Assembly (NCBI GenBank): GCA_017940255.1
Contig: JAGAZB010000004.1
Coordinates: 1-64,000 of the forward strand
DNA length: 64,000 nt
Source: Treponema sp.
GTDB taxonomy: Bacteria; Spirochaetota; Spirochaetia; Treponematales; Treponemataceae
Reading direction: 5' to 3'
Position numbers and translations under genes: made by a program. Positions 7,773 through 16,189 of this stretch are shown one piece after another. Position 1 is the stretch's first letter. Each line of letters starts with the position of its first letter. The notes under the pieces are model-generated. The model did no database searches. It was given only the letters and a program-made list of their open reading frames with translations, and had not been told where the DNA came from.

Positions 7773-10700
7773 ATGTCCGCCGATTACAACGAAGAAGCCT
7801 ATGAAAATGCTCTGATTGAGTTATTCCAGAATATGGGTTGGGAGCATGTTTATGGGCCGGATGTTGAACGCGACTGGCATTCTCCGCTTTATGATTCTGT
7901 TCTTGAAGATTCTATTCGTCGACTTAATCCAAAGGCGGCACCTGCTGCAATTGACGAGGCGCTCCTCAAACTCCGACACTTTGAAAACGCTGAACTTAAA
8001 AAGAAAAACGCTGTTTTTATGGAATACCTGCAGAATGGTATTGAAGTAAGCTATCATCAAAATGGCGAAACTAAATCTGATATCATCTACATTGCAGACT
8101 TTGAAAATGCCGGCAAGCCTGACGACAAAAACTCTTACATTGTTGCAAATCAATGGACATTTATAGAAAACTCGAATAAACGCCCGGATATTCTGCTTTT
8201 CTTGAACGGACTTCCTGTCTGTATTTTTGAATTAAAATCTCCGAGCCGTGAGCAGACCGACGCAAGCGAGGCTTATACTCAGATCCGTAATTACATGCAT
8301 GAAATTCCTTCCATGTTCATTTACAACTGTATCTGCGTAATGAGCGACCAGCTTACTAGTAAGGCGGGAACAATCACAAGTGATGAAGACCGCTTTATGG
8401 AATGGAAAACAAAAGACGGAAATATGGAATCCAAGGCCTTTGCAGATTTTACAACTTTCTTTGAAGGCATTTTCCAGAAAGAACGTCTGCTAGATATCAT
8501 CAAAAATTTTATCTGCTTTAATAATGATGGAATAAACTCCTATAAGATTCTTGCGGGCTATCATCAGTATTTCGCAGTTCGAAAGGCTGTTGAACGTACA
8601 AAGCTTGCGGTAAGTGGCGATGGTAAAATCGGTGTCTTCTGGCATACTCAGGGCTCCGGAAAATCGCTTTCTATGTTTTTCTATGCTCATCTTTTGCAGC
8701 AGGCAATTGATTCGCCGACAATCGTTGTTATTACAGACCGCAATGATCTGGATAATCAGCTTTATGGTCAGTTCTGTAATTGTAAAGATTTCTTACGTCA
8801 GGAACCTGTTCAGGCAGAAAGTCGTGAGCATTTGAAACAGCTTCTTGAAGGACGTAAGGCAAATGGAATCATTTTTACTACAATGCAGAAGTTTGAGGAA
8901 AGTGATGAACCACTCAGCGACAGAAAAAATATCATCGTAATGGCTGATGAAGCACACCGCGGACAGTACGGACTTACAGAAAAAATCAAAACAAGCCGCG
9001 ACGAGCAGGGCAACCTTATTGCCCACCGCACAATCGGTACCGCCCGCATAATCCGCGACAGTCTTCCTAATGCAAGTTATATCGGCTTTACCGGTACTCC
9101 AATTTCCCGCGAAGACCGCAGCACTATCGAAGTTTTCGGTGACTACATCGACGTTTATGATATGACACAGGCTGTTGAAGATGGAGCAACCCGTCCTGTT
9201 TATTACGAAAGCCGTGTTATCAAACTCAAGCTTGATGATAAAGTTCTAGCCCAGATTGATGCCGAATATTCTGCACTTGCAAATAATGCAGATGAAGAAG
9301 TTATCGAAAAAAGCAAGCACGAACTTGGCAAGATGGAAGAAATTCTTGGCCACGAAAAAACAATCAATTCTCTTGTTGATGATATTCTAAATCACTACGA
9401 AAACGAACGCCAGTATTTGTATACCGGTAAAGCAATGATTGTTGCCTATAACCGTTCTATTGCAATGAAGATTTTTAATCGCATTCTGGAATTGAGGCCG
9501 GGCTGGGCGGGAACATCAAAGGTGGTTTCGACAGGCTCAACCACCGTAACTGTTCCAGGTGATGACGCCCGCATTGCCGTTGTAATGACCGAAAGCAACA
9601 AAGATCCGGAAGAATGGCGTGCAATAATTGGCAACAAACATCGCAAGCAGGAGATATGTGGCTAACAGGTTTTGATGTGCCTTCTCTTGCTACAATGTAT
9701 GTTTACAAGCCGATGGAAAGCTACAATCTTATGCAGGCCATTGCCCGTGTAAATAGAGTCTTCAAAGATAAGGAAGGTGGGCTTGTTGTTGATTACGTTG
9801 GAATTGCAAGTGCTCTCAAACAGGCAATGAACGACTACACCATCCGTGACCGCCAGAACTACGGTGAGATGGATGTTGCAAAACGAGCCTTCCCTAAGTT
9901 CCAGGAAAAACTCGAAATCTGTCGTAATCTTTTCTTTGGATATGATTATACTCAGTTCTATGAAGGTTCTGATTTACAACGAGGTATGACAATCAGCGGG
10001 GCAGTAAACTTTATTGTCGCTCCAGATAAGGAAGAACAGAAACAGGCATTTATAAAAGAAGCCCTCATGCTCAAGCAGGCACTTTCTCTTTGTTCATCCA
10101 TGGTAAAAGAACACATGCGCCTTGAAGCAGCTTTCTTTGAATCTGTCCGCGTTCTTGTAATGCGCATTTTGTATAATCCTTCTGGCAAGAAATTCTCCCT
10201 CAAAGAAATCAATGACCGCATAAATGAGCTTCTCAAGCAGTCAATAAAATCCGACGGTGTTATAAATCTTTTCTCTGATGTTGGTGAGAAAGTAAACCTC
10301 TTTGACCCGACATTCCTTGAAAACATCTCAAAGATGAAAGAAAAGAATCTCGCAGTAGAGATGCTCAAGAAGTTGATTGATGAACAGGTAAAAGTATACA
10401 AGCGCACAAACCTTGTAAAATCAGAAGCCTTCAGCGAACTCATCCAGCAAACACTTAATCGCTACCTTAACGGAATGCTTACAAACGAAGAAGTAATTCA
10501 GGAACTCTTGAAACTGGCAAAAGAAATGCTTCATGCAAGCGAAGAAGGAAACAAACTCGGCCTCACAGATGAAGAACTTGCCTTCTACGATGCACTCACA
10601 AAGCCAGAAGCTGTAAAAGATTTCTATTCCAACGAAGACCTGGTTGCACTCACAAAGGAGCTCACAGAAACTCTCCGTAAAAACAAAACAATAGACTGGC

Positions 10701-10927
10701 AGAAGAAAGAATCAGCCAGAGCCAAGATGCGAATGATTGTTAAAAAGCTTCTGAAGAAATACAAATATCCACCAGAAGGTCAGGAAGATGCTCTGAAAAC
10801 TGTTATCAGCCAGTGTGAACTCTGGACCGATAATGTTGCTGATTATGAAGATACAGTTTCATATTCTATAAATGATGATTATGGTAATCTAAAAGTTGCA
10901 GAAACAACTTCAGACTACGGAAAATAA
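7773..10927 (+). pseudogene. hsdR: Type I restriction endonuclease subunit HsdR, disrupted
   Basis: Two overlapping frames (7773-9665 and 9614-10927) make up one HsdR. The first holds the nuclease core (Asp139 in RPDILLF, ELK at 153-155), Walker A GSGKS (Lys297), DEAH at 392-395 and the GFTGTP motif. It then runs [12 protein letters not shown] and stops at TAG-free TAA 9663-9665 region. The second frame resumes at [10 protein letters not shown], helicase motifs V-VI ([11 protein letters not shown]) and the C-terminal helical region. Intact homologues have roughly 25 residues between GNK and the WLTGFD motif; they are missing here, so a short out-of-frame deletion split the gene. A palindromic repeat also interrupts it in frame at 9521. 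hsdM and an intact hsdS are not in the window, so restriction is probably inactive. Confidence 0.85.
9521..9545 (+). repeat. Palindromic element inserted in frame in hsdR
   Basis: GGTGGTT, 11 nt, AACCACC: the centre contains TCGACAGGCTC, typical of a palindrome found scattered in many bacterial genomes. Translation adds KVVSTGSTTV between RPGWAGTS and the conserved [13 protein letters not shown] stretch, where HsdR proteins normally have only a few residues. The reading frame is kept. Confidence 0.75.
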
Positions 10928-10960
10928 ACTTCAATATTAAACTAATGGAAGAATAAACTC

Positions 10961-11030
10961 TGGAAACATCTCTCCCGCAAACGCAAACTCCCTTTTCCCA
11001 AACAACACCAGCGCAATCTCATCAAGAATG
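10961..11030 (-). pseudogene. Macro-domain gene, 3'-end remnant
   Basis: On the minus strand this reads DEIALVLFGKREFAFAGEM, closely matching the C terminus of the intact macro protein at 17456-17962 (DEITLVLFGEREFGMAKED). It lies about 150 bp downstream of, and in the same orientation as, the ArfB-like gene, so it may be the last gene of that operon before decay. The plus strand here also holds an open but start-less frame ending at 11166 (...KAINEYFETE), of unknown meaning. Nothing else is seen in 10928-11180. Confidence 0.7.
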
Positions 11031-11180
11031 CGAACTCTGGCATTATGAAGGCTGGAAAACAAGCCGCTATCACAAATGGGAACGAAATGTACAGCACAAA
11101 CAAATTCGGGCTCAGACTAAAATTGAATTGTCAAAAGCTATCAATGAATATTTTGAAACAGAATAATTTGTCTCGTTATT

Positions 11181-11609
11181 TTATATAATCTTCCCCCGAT
11201 TCTTCTTTATTTCACTTCTGATTTTTTTCAACTTAAGTTTTCTCTCTTTGCTGGCACGAGTTGGCTTAGTTTTAATACGCTTTTTAGGAATTACCAGAGC
11301 CTGAACAATTCTGTTTTCCAGCCGGGAAAGTGCAATTTCACGATTGCGTTCCTGGTAGCGTTCGTCATCTACATCAAGAAAAAGACAATCCTCCTTATTG
11401 ATGATAGCCGCCAGCTTTGAACGAAGACGAGCAAGTTCTGCATCAGTAAGGCCGCCTAGGGAAGTAACGGGAATAAAAAGATGAACTTTGGTATTCACCT
11501 TATTTACATTCTGGCCGCCGTTACCTCCGCTGCGGGCAAAAGTCATTTGAGAATTATTGATTAAGGATTCGTGAAGTTTTGCGCGATTCATTGTTTCTAT
11601 TGTAGTCAT
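11181..11609 (-). CDS. arfB: ArfB/YaeJ-like peptidyl-tRNA hydrolase (ribosome rescue)
   Basis: 142 aa from ATG at 11609, the start nearest the end of the upstream gene; an in-frame upstream start at 11648 would only add coding overlap. The RF-1 domain carries SGGNGGQNVNK with the catalytic GGQ at 31-33, which hydrolyses peptidyl-tRNA on stalled ribosomes. There is no codon-recognition domain. The basic C-terminal tail (KPTRASKERKLKLKKIRSEIKKNRGK) is the ArfB type that enters the empty mRNA channel, which argues against PrfH. It is the last intact gene of a minus-strand operon with two phosphoesterases and, farther up, an RNA ligase. A broken copy of its 3' end lies at 20524. Confidence 0.9.
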   Translation of the reverse strand: MTTIETMNRAKLHESLINNSQMTFARSGGNGGQNVNKVNTKVHLFIPVTSLGGLTDAELARLRSKLAAIINKEDCLFLDVDDERYQERNREIALSRLENRIVQALVIPKKRIKTKPTRASKERKLKLKKIRSEIKKNRGKII

Positions 11610-11613
11610 TTTG

Positions 11614-12252
11614 CTATGAATTCTCAATTTTATTTTGTATCTCCTCAAGCGTCATAATTCTGAAATTATTTGCATCCATACAAACATTTATGTACTGAGC
11701 TGGATTTACCTTTTCTTTTGGAAAGCTTTTGTTGTATTCCCCGATAAAATAATCTTCGCTTACCATAGAATTGTGCGTATGACCATGAACATTTACAAGA
11801 GAACTTTTAGAATCAATAAATACTGGTTCGTGTGAAAAAATAATATTCTCACATCCCAAAGCGCCCTTATAAACTTTATCAAAACCAAGATGCTCAAAAT
11901 ATTCTATATAATTTGAAAATGGTTTCTTCCTGGCTCTGAAGTCATGATTACCGAGAATCAAATTCATTTTGCGATTTTTCTTCATTCTCATGATGTCATT
12001 CATAATTCTAGATTCTTCAATTCTGAGATTCAAAAAAACATCTCCAAGATTCCAGATTAAACAATCTTCTGGGAGCGCATCAAATTTCTTAAGAATAAAC
12101 TCATTCATTTGAGCGCATCCAGCTGATGAATAATCAAACTGACGATCACAATATTTGATTATGTTTGTATGATATAGATGCAAATCACTTGTAATAAAAA
12201 CCTTATCAGGTGAATATCCCTGCAAAAAATCTTCCTTTGTAATCTGATTCAT
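11614..12252 (-). CDS. Calcineurin-like metallophosphoesterase, small
   Basis: 212 aa from ATG 12252, chosen because TTGGAGAAATAAT precedes it. Metallophosphoesterase motifs are in order: SDLHLYH (Asp23, His25), NLGDV (Asp71), LGNHD (101-104), SHEP and VHGHTHN near the C terminus, the full set of metal ligands for a two-metal site. No signal peptide. It starts 1 nt after the next phosphoesterase gene ends and its own end comes 4 nt before the likely start of the ArfB-like gene, so the three are one operon. The substrate is unknown; a role on RNA ends (2',3'-cyclic or 3'-phosphate) is my inference from the RNA ligase upstream. Confidence 0.85.
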   Translation of the reverse strand: MNQITKEDFLQGYSPDKVFITSDLHLYHTNIIKYCDRQFDYSSAGCAQMNEFILKKFDALPEDCLIWNLGDVFLNLRIEESRIMNDIMRMKKNRKMNLILGNHDFRARKKPFSNYIEYFEHLGFDKVYKGALGCENIIFSHEPVFIDSKSSLVNVHGHTHNSMVSEDYFIGEYNKSFPKEKVNPAQYINVCMDANNFRIMTLEEIQNKIENS

Positions 12253-12253
12253 A

Positions 12254-13156
12254 TTATTTCTCCAACAAAAACTCATCCATCCTTTCCGCATTTCCTGTGC
12301 TCTCATCAGGATAACCAACTGGATTCAGCTTCAGATGAATTGTTCTTCCATCACCCTGAACCAGATCTTTTGTGCGTACAGAATGAGTATGACCTGCGAG
12401 CCAGATGCTTTGATCCTTCAACTGGTCCAGATATTTTTGGCCATTAAAATAAAAGAAAGTTGTATAAACATCATCTTCATAGATTTTTTCAACGCCAAAG
12501 AAAAGCGGAATATAGTGGGTCAATATGATATCCGGCTTTTGCGAAACCACGTGATCCAGCTTTTTCATTTGGGAAGCGAGAATTTCCTTATGAATATTTC
12601 CCATATATTCCCAGTGGCGATAATCAAACCAGCGTTTCCAGTAACAAAGAAACTTTGCCATATTTCCTTCCGGCTCAGGCTCAACTTTATAAGCCCAGCA
12701 GAAATCATTGAATGCCATTGTTCCGCCAAACTTCACACCTTCAAACTCTTCAACGGTTCCATCAAGAATCGAGACATTTCCGAACTTTGAAACTTCCGTT
12801 TTCAGAAAGTCCAGTTTTGCCTGTGTTTCAGTAAAGGGATTGTTTCGGAAGTATGATTCATTATGCACAGTTAAATCATGATTTCCAAAGACTACAAAAA
12901 TTTTTTTGTAGCGGGGTGAAACTGCCTTGTAAAATTCCACAAAAAGATGCGGATCATCGCAGGTGTCACCTGCCACGCAAAGTACATCCGCTGGTTTGAG
13001 TGCATTGTTTATGTAGTTTTCCAGACTTACACGATGATTTATGTATTGGTACGAGGCGTCAAGGCGCGCTTCGCTTAAAGCCTTGACATCCTCGTTTCGC
13101 TGGTTTGTTTTAAACCAGTGATCAACGTGCAGGTCGCTTGTCATGTAGATTGTCAT
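12254..13156 (-). CDS. Calcineurin-like metallophosphoesterase with repeat-derived insertion
   Basis: 300 aa from ATG 13156 behind GACGGAGA; the earlier in-frame start at 13177 lacks a ribosome site. Motifs: TSDLHVDHW (Asp8, His10), AGDTCD (Asp64), FGNHD (91-94), THYIP and AGHTHS, all consistent with a functional two-metal phosphoesterase. Residues about 22-35 (EDVKALSEARLDAS) are encoded by a palindrome of a dispersed repeat family and sit between the first metal motif and the next helix, where they add length without breaking the fold motifs. It is followed immediately by a second phosphoesterase and preceded, 103 bp away, by the RNA ligase. Confidence 0.85.
   Translation of the reverse strand: MTIYMTSDLHVDHWFKTNQRNEDVKALSEARLDASYQYINHRVSLENYINNALKPADVLCVAGDTCDDPHLFVEFYKAVSPRYKKIFVVFGNHDLTVHNESYFRNNPFTETQAKLDFLKTEVSKFGNVSILDGTVEEFEGVKFGGTMAFNDFCWAYKVEPEPEGNMAKFLCYWKRWFDYRHWEYMGNIHKEILASQMKKLDHVVSQKPDIILTHYIPLFFGVEKIYEDDVYTTFFYFNGQKYLDQLKDQSIWLAGHTHSVRTKDLVQGDGRTIHLKLNPVGYPDESTGNAERMDEFLLEK
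13052..13094 (-). repeat. Palindromic repeat family III, copy inside a coding sequence
   Basis: Arms CGAGG + GTCAAGGC pair with GCCTTGAC + CCTCG around a GC-rich loop that contains CGCTTCGC. Related copies with the same GTCAAGGC stem lie at 19507-19551 and 20365-20410, in scrap DNA. Here the element is translated in frame. Confidence 0.75.
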
Positions 13157-13178
13157 AAAAATCTCCGTCAAAAACATT

Positions 13179-13257
13179 GGGGGCGTTGCGGGGGAATCTC
13201 CCCCGCAGAGAGGATAGCCCGCAACAACGTGCGGGCGTAAGGGGAGACTTCCCCTTC
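13179..13257 (+). repeat. GC-rich dispersed repeat, family I copy 2
   Basis: Begins GGGGGCGTTGCGGGGG and ends in a GGGGAGACTTCCCC palindrome; it also holds AGCCCGCAACAACGTGCGGGC. It occupies the whole gap between the RNA ligase stop and the phosphoesterase start and could fold as a transcript-internal hairpin series. Confidence 0.75.
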
Positions 13258-13258
13258 T

Positions 13259-14311
13259 TTATTTCTGCTTCAAAAGGTAATCGTTATTGATAACTTTCAT
13301 AGAAAGCGGACCTTCAAGGATTTTGCTGTAAACCGGTTCAATCGGCCTGATAACAATTCCTTCCTTGTGATTACCGCTAGCATACTTTCCTTTTGCCCTT
13401 TCGATGAACTCATCTACGGTCTTGTAAGGAAGATTGTCTCCAGTTTCCTCAACAGGAACCATGTTCAAGCCGGCAGCTTCACAGAAAGTCTGCATAGTTT
13501 TCAAACCAAGTCTTTTTCCCTGATCCATATCCCGCAGAGTAAAAACGTACCATTCGGCAGTCACAAGCTTGAGCGGATTCTTCTGAATACCTTCTCCGCA
13601 GAACTCGCCCTGAACTGCTACATTTTTCAAACCAATAGCCTCAGCACCCTTTTTGATTTTCTCAATCACATTATGCTTATGAACGAACTTCCATGCCGGG
13701 CTAGTCTCATCATCAGCAATTTCGTAATTCCTTGAGCAGACTCCAAAATCACCGTCAATCAAATACATAGTCACACTGGTTCCATCCATCTTGGTTGAGA
13801 TGTAATATGGAACGCCCTTGAACTCATCAATCAAGCCTGGTTCCGCCTGAACTCGGATTTCATCAGTCTTAGGAATGCCATGTGGAAAATCCCCGATAAC
13901 CCGACCGCTACCAGTGGCAATTTCTGCAACTTCCCATTTCTTTACGCCAAGCTGTTCGCTTACGATATCACCCGTCTTCCAGGCAACACCATCGAGTGGT
14001 TCGATACCGTTCAGAATTGAAAGCGGCAAAACAAGTCCCTGAGAAACCTGACCACGAAAGTTTCTTGTCTTCATCAAAAAGCCTTCGCCATTCAAGTCGT
14101 TGCTTCTGTAACATCCGTCTCGCAGAAACTCAAACTCAGGCTTTACCGGCAAAAATGCATCCACTTCAAAGTAAACGCATAAATCATATTTTTTAAACTC
14201 GCCCTTTTTGGCAACACATTTCCATCCCAAAACGGAAACGACTTCTATCCTGTCAGCCCCTTCTATGGGCTGCACGTCCCAGATAGTCTGGACACTTGCT
14301 AATTTCCTCAT
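13259..14311 (-). CDS. DraRnl-type ATP-dependent RNA ligase (DRB0094 family)
   Basis: 350 aa. Residues 1-120 form the N-terminal OB-like module typical of the DRB0094 family (MRKLASVQTI, GADRIE, VLGWKCVAKKGEF, CVYFEVD). The nucleotidyltransferase part starts near 165 with motif I TKMDGTS, whose Lys174 is the expected AMP-accepting residue, then EFCGEGI (motif IIIa region), KEGIVIRP (motif IV) and SMKVINNDYLLK (motif V). These enzymes seal 3'-OH/5'-phosphate nicks in RNA in a duplex, with ATP. All motifs look intact. Family I repeats flank it on both sides in opposite orientation. Downstream in the same direction are two phosphoesterases and an ArfB-like hydrolase, suggesting RNA repair combined with ribosome rescue. 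Confidence 0.9.
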   Translation of the reverse strand: MRKLASVQTIWDVQPIEGADRIEVVSVLGWKCVAKKGEFKKYDLCVYFEVDAFLPVKPEFEFLRDGCYRSNDLNGEGFLMKTRNFRGQVSQGLVLPLSILNGIEPLDGVAWKTGDIVSEQLGVKKWEVAEIATGSGRVIGDFPHGIPKTDEIRVQAEPGLIDEFKGVPYYISTKMDGTSVTMYLIDGDFGVCSRNYEIADDETSPAWKFVHKHNVIEKIKKGAEAIGLKNVAVQGEFCGEGIQKNPLKLVTAEWYVFTLRDMDQGKRLGLKTMQTFCEAAGLNMVPVEETGDNLPYKTVDEFIERAKGKYASGNHKEGIVIRPIEPVYSKILEGPLSMKVINNDYLLKQK

Positions 14312-14333
14312 GATATTTTCCTTAATTGATATA

Positions 14334-14415
14334 GGAGGGGAAAGCCTTCCCCTGGGCTCAGCCTAAAGTCTTCGCCCACCCCTTCTAGCGGGGGATACCC
14401 CCGCAACGCCCCCAC
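14334..14415 (-). repeat. GC-rich dispersed repeat, family I copy 3 (inverted)
   Basis: Reverse-complement copy of the family: on the minus strand it starts GGGGGCGTTGCGGGGG and ends GGGGAAGGCTTTCCCC. It lies 22 bp upstream of the RNA ligase start. Confidence 0.75.
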
Positions 14416-14478
14416 GCATCTCTAGGGAAAAGAGGCTTTTTGGCAATCAATAAATGTAACGGTATTATTAGTTTAAGA

Positions 14479-14808
14479 TCAGGCACTCAGGCGCAATTTG
14501 CAATCGTTACAATTCTTGTTGCAGAGCTTTTCAATCTTGTTTGAAACGCATGAAACTTCGACTTCAATCATGCGCTGAATTACAATCTCTTCGACTGCTG
14601 CATCAAACAAGTGAGCAAGCACCAGCAAGTTGTCGATTGTTGGAATTGACTTTCCACTTTCCCAGGCGTAAACAGCCTGAGGATATTCAAAACCGAATAC
14701 AGCCTGAATATCGTGGACAGTGTATCCACTTTTGATTCTGAGTGATTTAATTTGTGCGCCAGTTGATTTCAGATCAACAACCGGCCTTTGAATTGTTACG
14801 GTCCTCAT
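14479..14808 (-). CDS. XRE-like helix-turn-helix regulator with C-terminal Cys cluster
   Basis: 109 aa. Residues 13-75 form an XRE/HigA-like HTH (IKSLRIKSGYTVHDIQAVFGF, YAWESGKSIPTIDNLLVLAHLF). It is a paralogue of the protein at 19797-20222, sharing the VVD...IK.LR..GY.V..IQ..FGFE..AVYAWE..K..P.I.N core. The C terminus has CNKNCNDC, a possible metal site absent from the paralogue. Its start overlaps the end of the small gene 14774-14995 by 35 nt, so translation is probably coupled. A perfect inverted repeat at 15235 is shared with the paralogue's promoter region and is a likely operator. Confidence 0.85.
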   Translation of the reverse strand: MRTVTIQRPVVDLKSTGAQIKSLRIKSGYTVHDIQAVFGFEYPQAVYAWESGKSIPTIDNLLVLAHLFDAAVEEIVIQRMIEVEVSCVSNKIEKLCNKNCNDCKLRLSA

Positions 14809-14995
14809 AGTTCTTCATTCCTGATAATGCTAAAAAAATGCTCCAAGTTTTCGCATTTTTTCTTAACGCATTTTCGATTAACGATTTAACAAAAACTCCA
14901 TTATCTTTTATGCCTGCACTTAGCAAGCCATAAATCCAAGGCGTGCGGTCATAAGCACGAGATGATTTTGTAATGTCAAATGTGTCTGTGCTCAT
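14774..14995 (-). CDS. Small hypothetical protein upstream of HTH gene
   Basis: 73 aa starting MSTDTFDITKSSRAYDRTPW at ATG 14995, behind ACAGGAG. A longer in-frame extension up to 15148 reads through a mobile repeat and is not credible. No motif I recognise. It overlaps the HTH gene by 35 nt, the layout of a two-gene toxin-antitoxin or regulator pair, but there is no direct evidence for that. The mobile repeat ends exactly at its Shine-Dalgarno sequence. Confidence 0.55.
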   Translation of the reverse strand: MSTDTFDITKSSRAYDRTPWIYGLLSAGIKDNGVFVKSLIENALRKNAKTWSIFLALSGMKNYEDRNNSKAGC

Positions 14996-15006
14996 TACGC
15001 ACTCCT

Positions 15007-15083
15007 GTGTAAGCTCAAAAATTGCGAGCAGTGGCGCAGCAATTTTTGGCGGTATTGAATAGAAAACTTCGTTCAGAAGTTTT
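15007..15083 (+). repeat. Two-hairpin mobile element, copy 1
   Basis: Starts GTGTAAG, hairpin 1 CAAAAATTGC/GCAATTTTTG, linker with GGTATTGAATAG, hairpin 2 AAAACTTC/GAAGTTTT. Flanked by CCT at 15004-15006 and 15084-15086. The left CCT is the complement of AGG in the Shine-Dalgarno of the 14774-14995 gene. Confidence 0.8.
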
Positions 15084-15234
15084 CCTCCAACTAAGATAAT
15101 TTTACGCCAACGGCGCAGCGGGTTTTTGTCTCCGGTTTGCAAAACCAATGAGACACGGCGCTCGGCTTCTTAGGGCCAGCGACTTTAATTTGTGTTTTGT
15201 AGATTCAGTGTAACGAATAAATTTTAATATGTCA

Positions 15235-15251
15235 TTAAACTGTTAGTTTAA
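15235..15251. promoter_or_regulatory. Inverted-repeat operator shared by two HTH paralogues
   Basis: TTAAACT-GTT-AGTTTAA, perfect 7-bp arms. The core TAAACTGTTAGTTTA is repeated exactly at 20253-20267 upstream of the paralogous regulator, which points to an autoregulatory site. In the rest of the gap 15149-15494 I see a second palindrome (15334-15354, arms ATTTGTAGGA) and a hairpin (15422-15457, arms CACC..TTAACAC/GTGTTAA..GGTG) but no gene. Confidence 0.65.
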
Positions 15252-15494
15252 AAAGAAAGATTTTTAGGAAGATGCTAAAGCACTTTTCCGTACTCTTTCT
15301 TATTCGGGATTTATATTGGTATAAACAGCTCATATTTGTAGGATTCCTACAAATAAAGCACTTTCAGACGGATAAAATATTATAAAAGTTGTCAGTTATC
15401 CTGTTTTCCAAAAATATTTAACACCTGTTAACACCAAACTAAAAGTGTTAATTGGTGGTAAAAAAAAACGCAAGTCATAATATTTATTCTTTTT

Positions 15495-16121
15495 TTACAA
15501 AATATTCTCTCCTTTCAAGGATTCATAAAGATTATTCAAATTAATTCTTTGTACAAAACCATATCGGATTACAGAAACTCCAAGAAAGAAAAATATTTTG
15601 TCTTTATTTTCTTCAAGAAAAGCTTTTTGATTTTTATCAGCCCTGCTGTACATATCATTAAAATACCATCTTGCCTGATCTAATGTTGTCAGTTTAGAAA
15701 GTTTAACAGCCTCATCCCAGTCAATAACTAATGGCAAATTCTCAGAGTTTTCTGCAAGAGTAATCAGAAATTCAGATCCCTGTCCAACAATGTAATGCAT
15801 TTCAATAACATCTCCAGTCCTGATACGTAAATATAAAATTTGTTCTGGAAAAGTTTCTGTTGCATCAATATGGAAATAGCACAAACATGAAAATAAATGT
15901 TCCAAATCTCCCATCACATCAAAATACTTTTCAAGAGCTTTATTAATATCACCAGCTTTTATTGCCTCATCAATCCATTCTTCAGGAAGAATTTTTCTCC
16001 ATTCTCCATATTGAAAATCATCTGTAAATAACGCGCAGGAAATTTTACCTGATTTTTGCATACGTGCGCAGTATTCCATAATCCAATAGGGCAGTCCATT
16101 ATAATCAATTGTTTTATCCAT
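15495..16121 (-). CDS. Hypothetical cytoplasmic protein
   Basis: 208 aa from ATG 16121, placed by AAAGGAGAC 7 nt upstream; a longer frame to 16166 would start inside a terminator-like hairpin. The protein begins MDKTIDYNGLPYWIMEY, is soluble, mixed alpha/beta with an acidic character (DWDEAVKLSKLTTLDQARWYF), and has no motif I recognise. It stands alone, with a structured leader upstream and a hairpin at 15422-15457 beyond its stop that could terminate it. Confidence 0.7.
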   Translation of the reverse strand: MDKTIDYNGLPYWIMEYCARMQKSGKISCALFTDDFQYGEWRKILPEEWIDEAIKAGDINKALEKYFDVMGDLEHLFSCLCYFHIDATETFPEQILYLRIRTGDVIEMHYIVGQGSEFLITLAENSENLPLVIDWDEAVKLSKLTTLDQARWYFNDMYSRADKNQKAFLEENKDKIFFFLGVSVIRYGFVQRINLNNLYESLKGENIL

Positions 16122-16145
16122 AGTTATGTCTCCTTTTCTTTCCAT

Positions 16146-16189
16146 AAAAAAAGCACCGGTATCCATTCAAAAGAACTTCAAGCGGTGCC
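16146..16189 (-). terminator. Terminator-like hairpin in the leader of the 15495 gene
   Basis: On the minus strand GCACCG and CGGTGC arms enclose about 24 nt and are followed by seven T, then 18-20 nt later the Shine-Dalgarno. No gene lies immediately upstream, so this could be an attenuator of the downstream gene or the leftover terminator of a lost gene. The stretch 16190-16540 holds no convincing gene. Confidence 0.55.

Noticed and set aside
10957..11166. Plus-strand open frame ending ...KAINEYFETE
   Set aside because: It has no usable start codon and overlaps the macro-domain remnant on the other strand; possibly a scrap, not listed as a gene.
11181..11609. PrfH as identity of the GGQ protein
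   Set aside because: The length and the basic C-terminal tail fit ArfB; PrfH lacks this tail and is longer.
12335..12790. 151-codon plus-strand frame
   Set aside because: Antisense shadow of the phosphoesterase gene, which has full catalytic motifs.
14996..15148. N-terminal extension of the small gene 14774-14995
   Set aside because: It is the translation of a mobile two-hairpin element; the ATG at 14995 has a good ribosome site.
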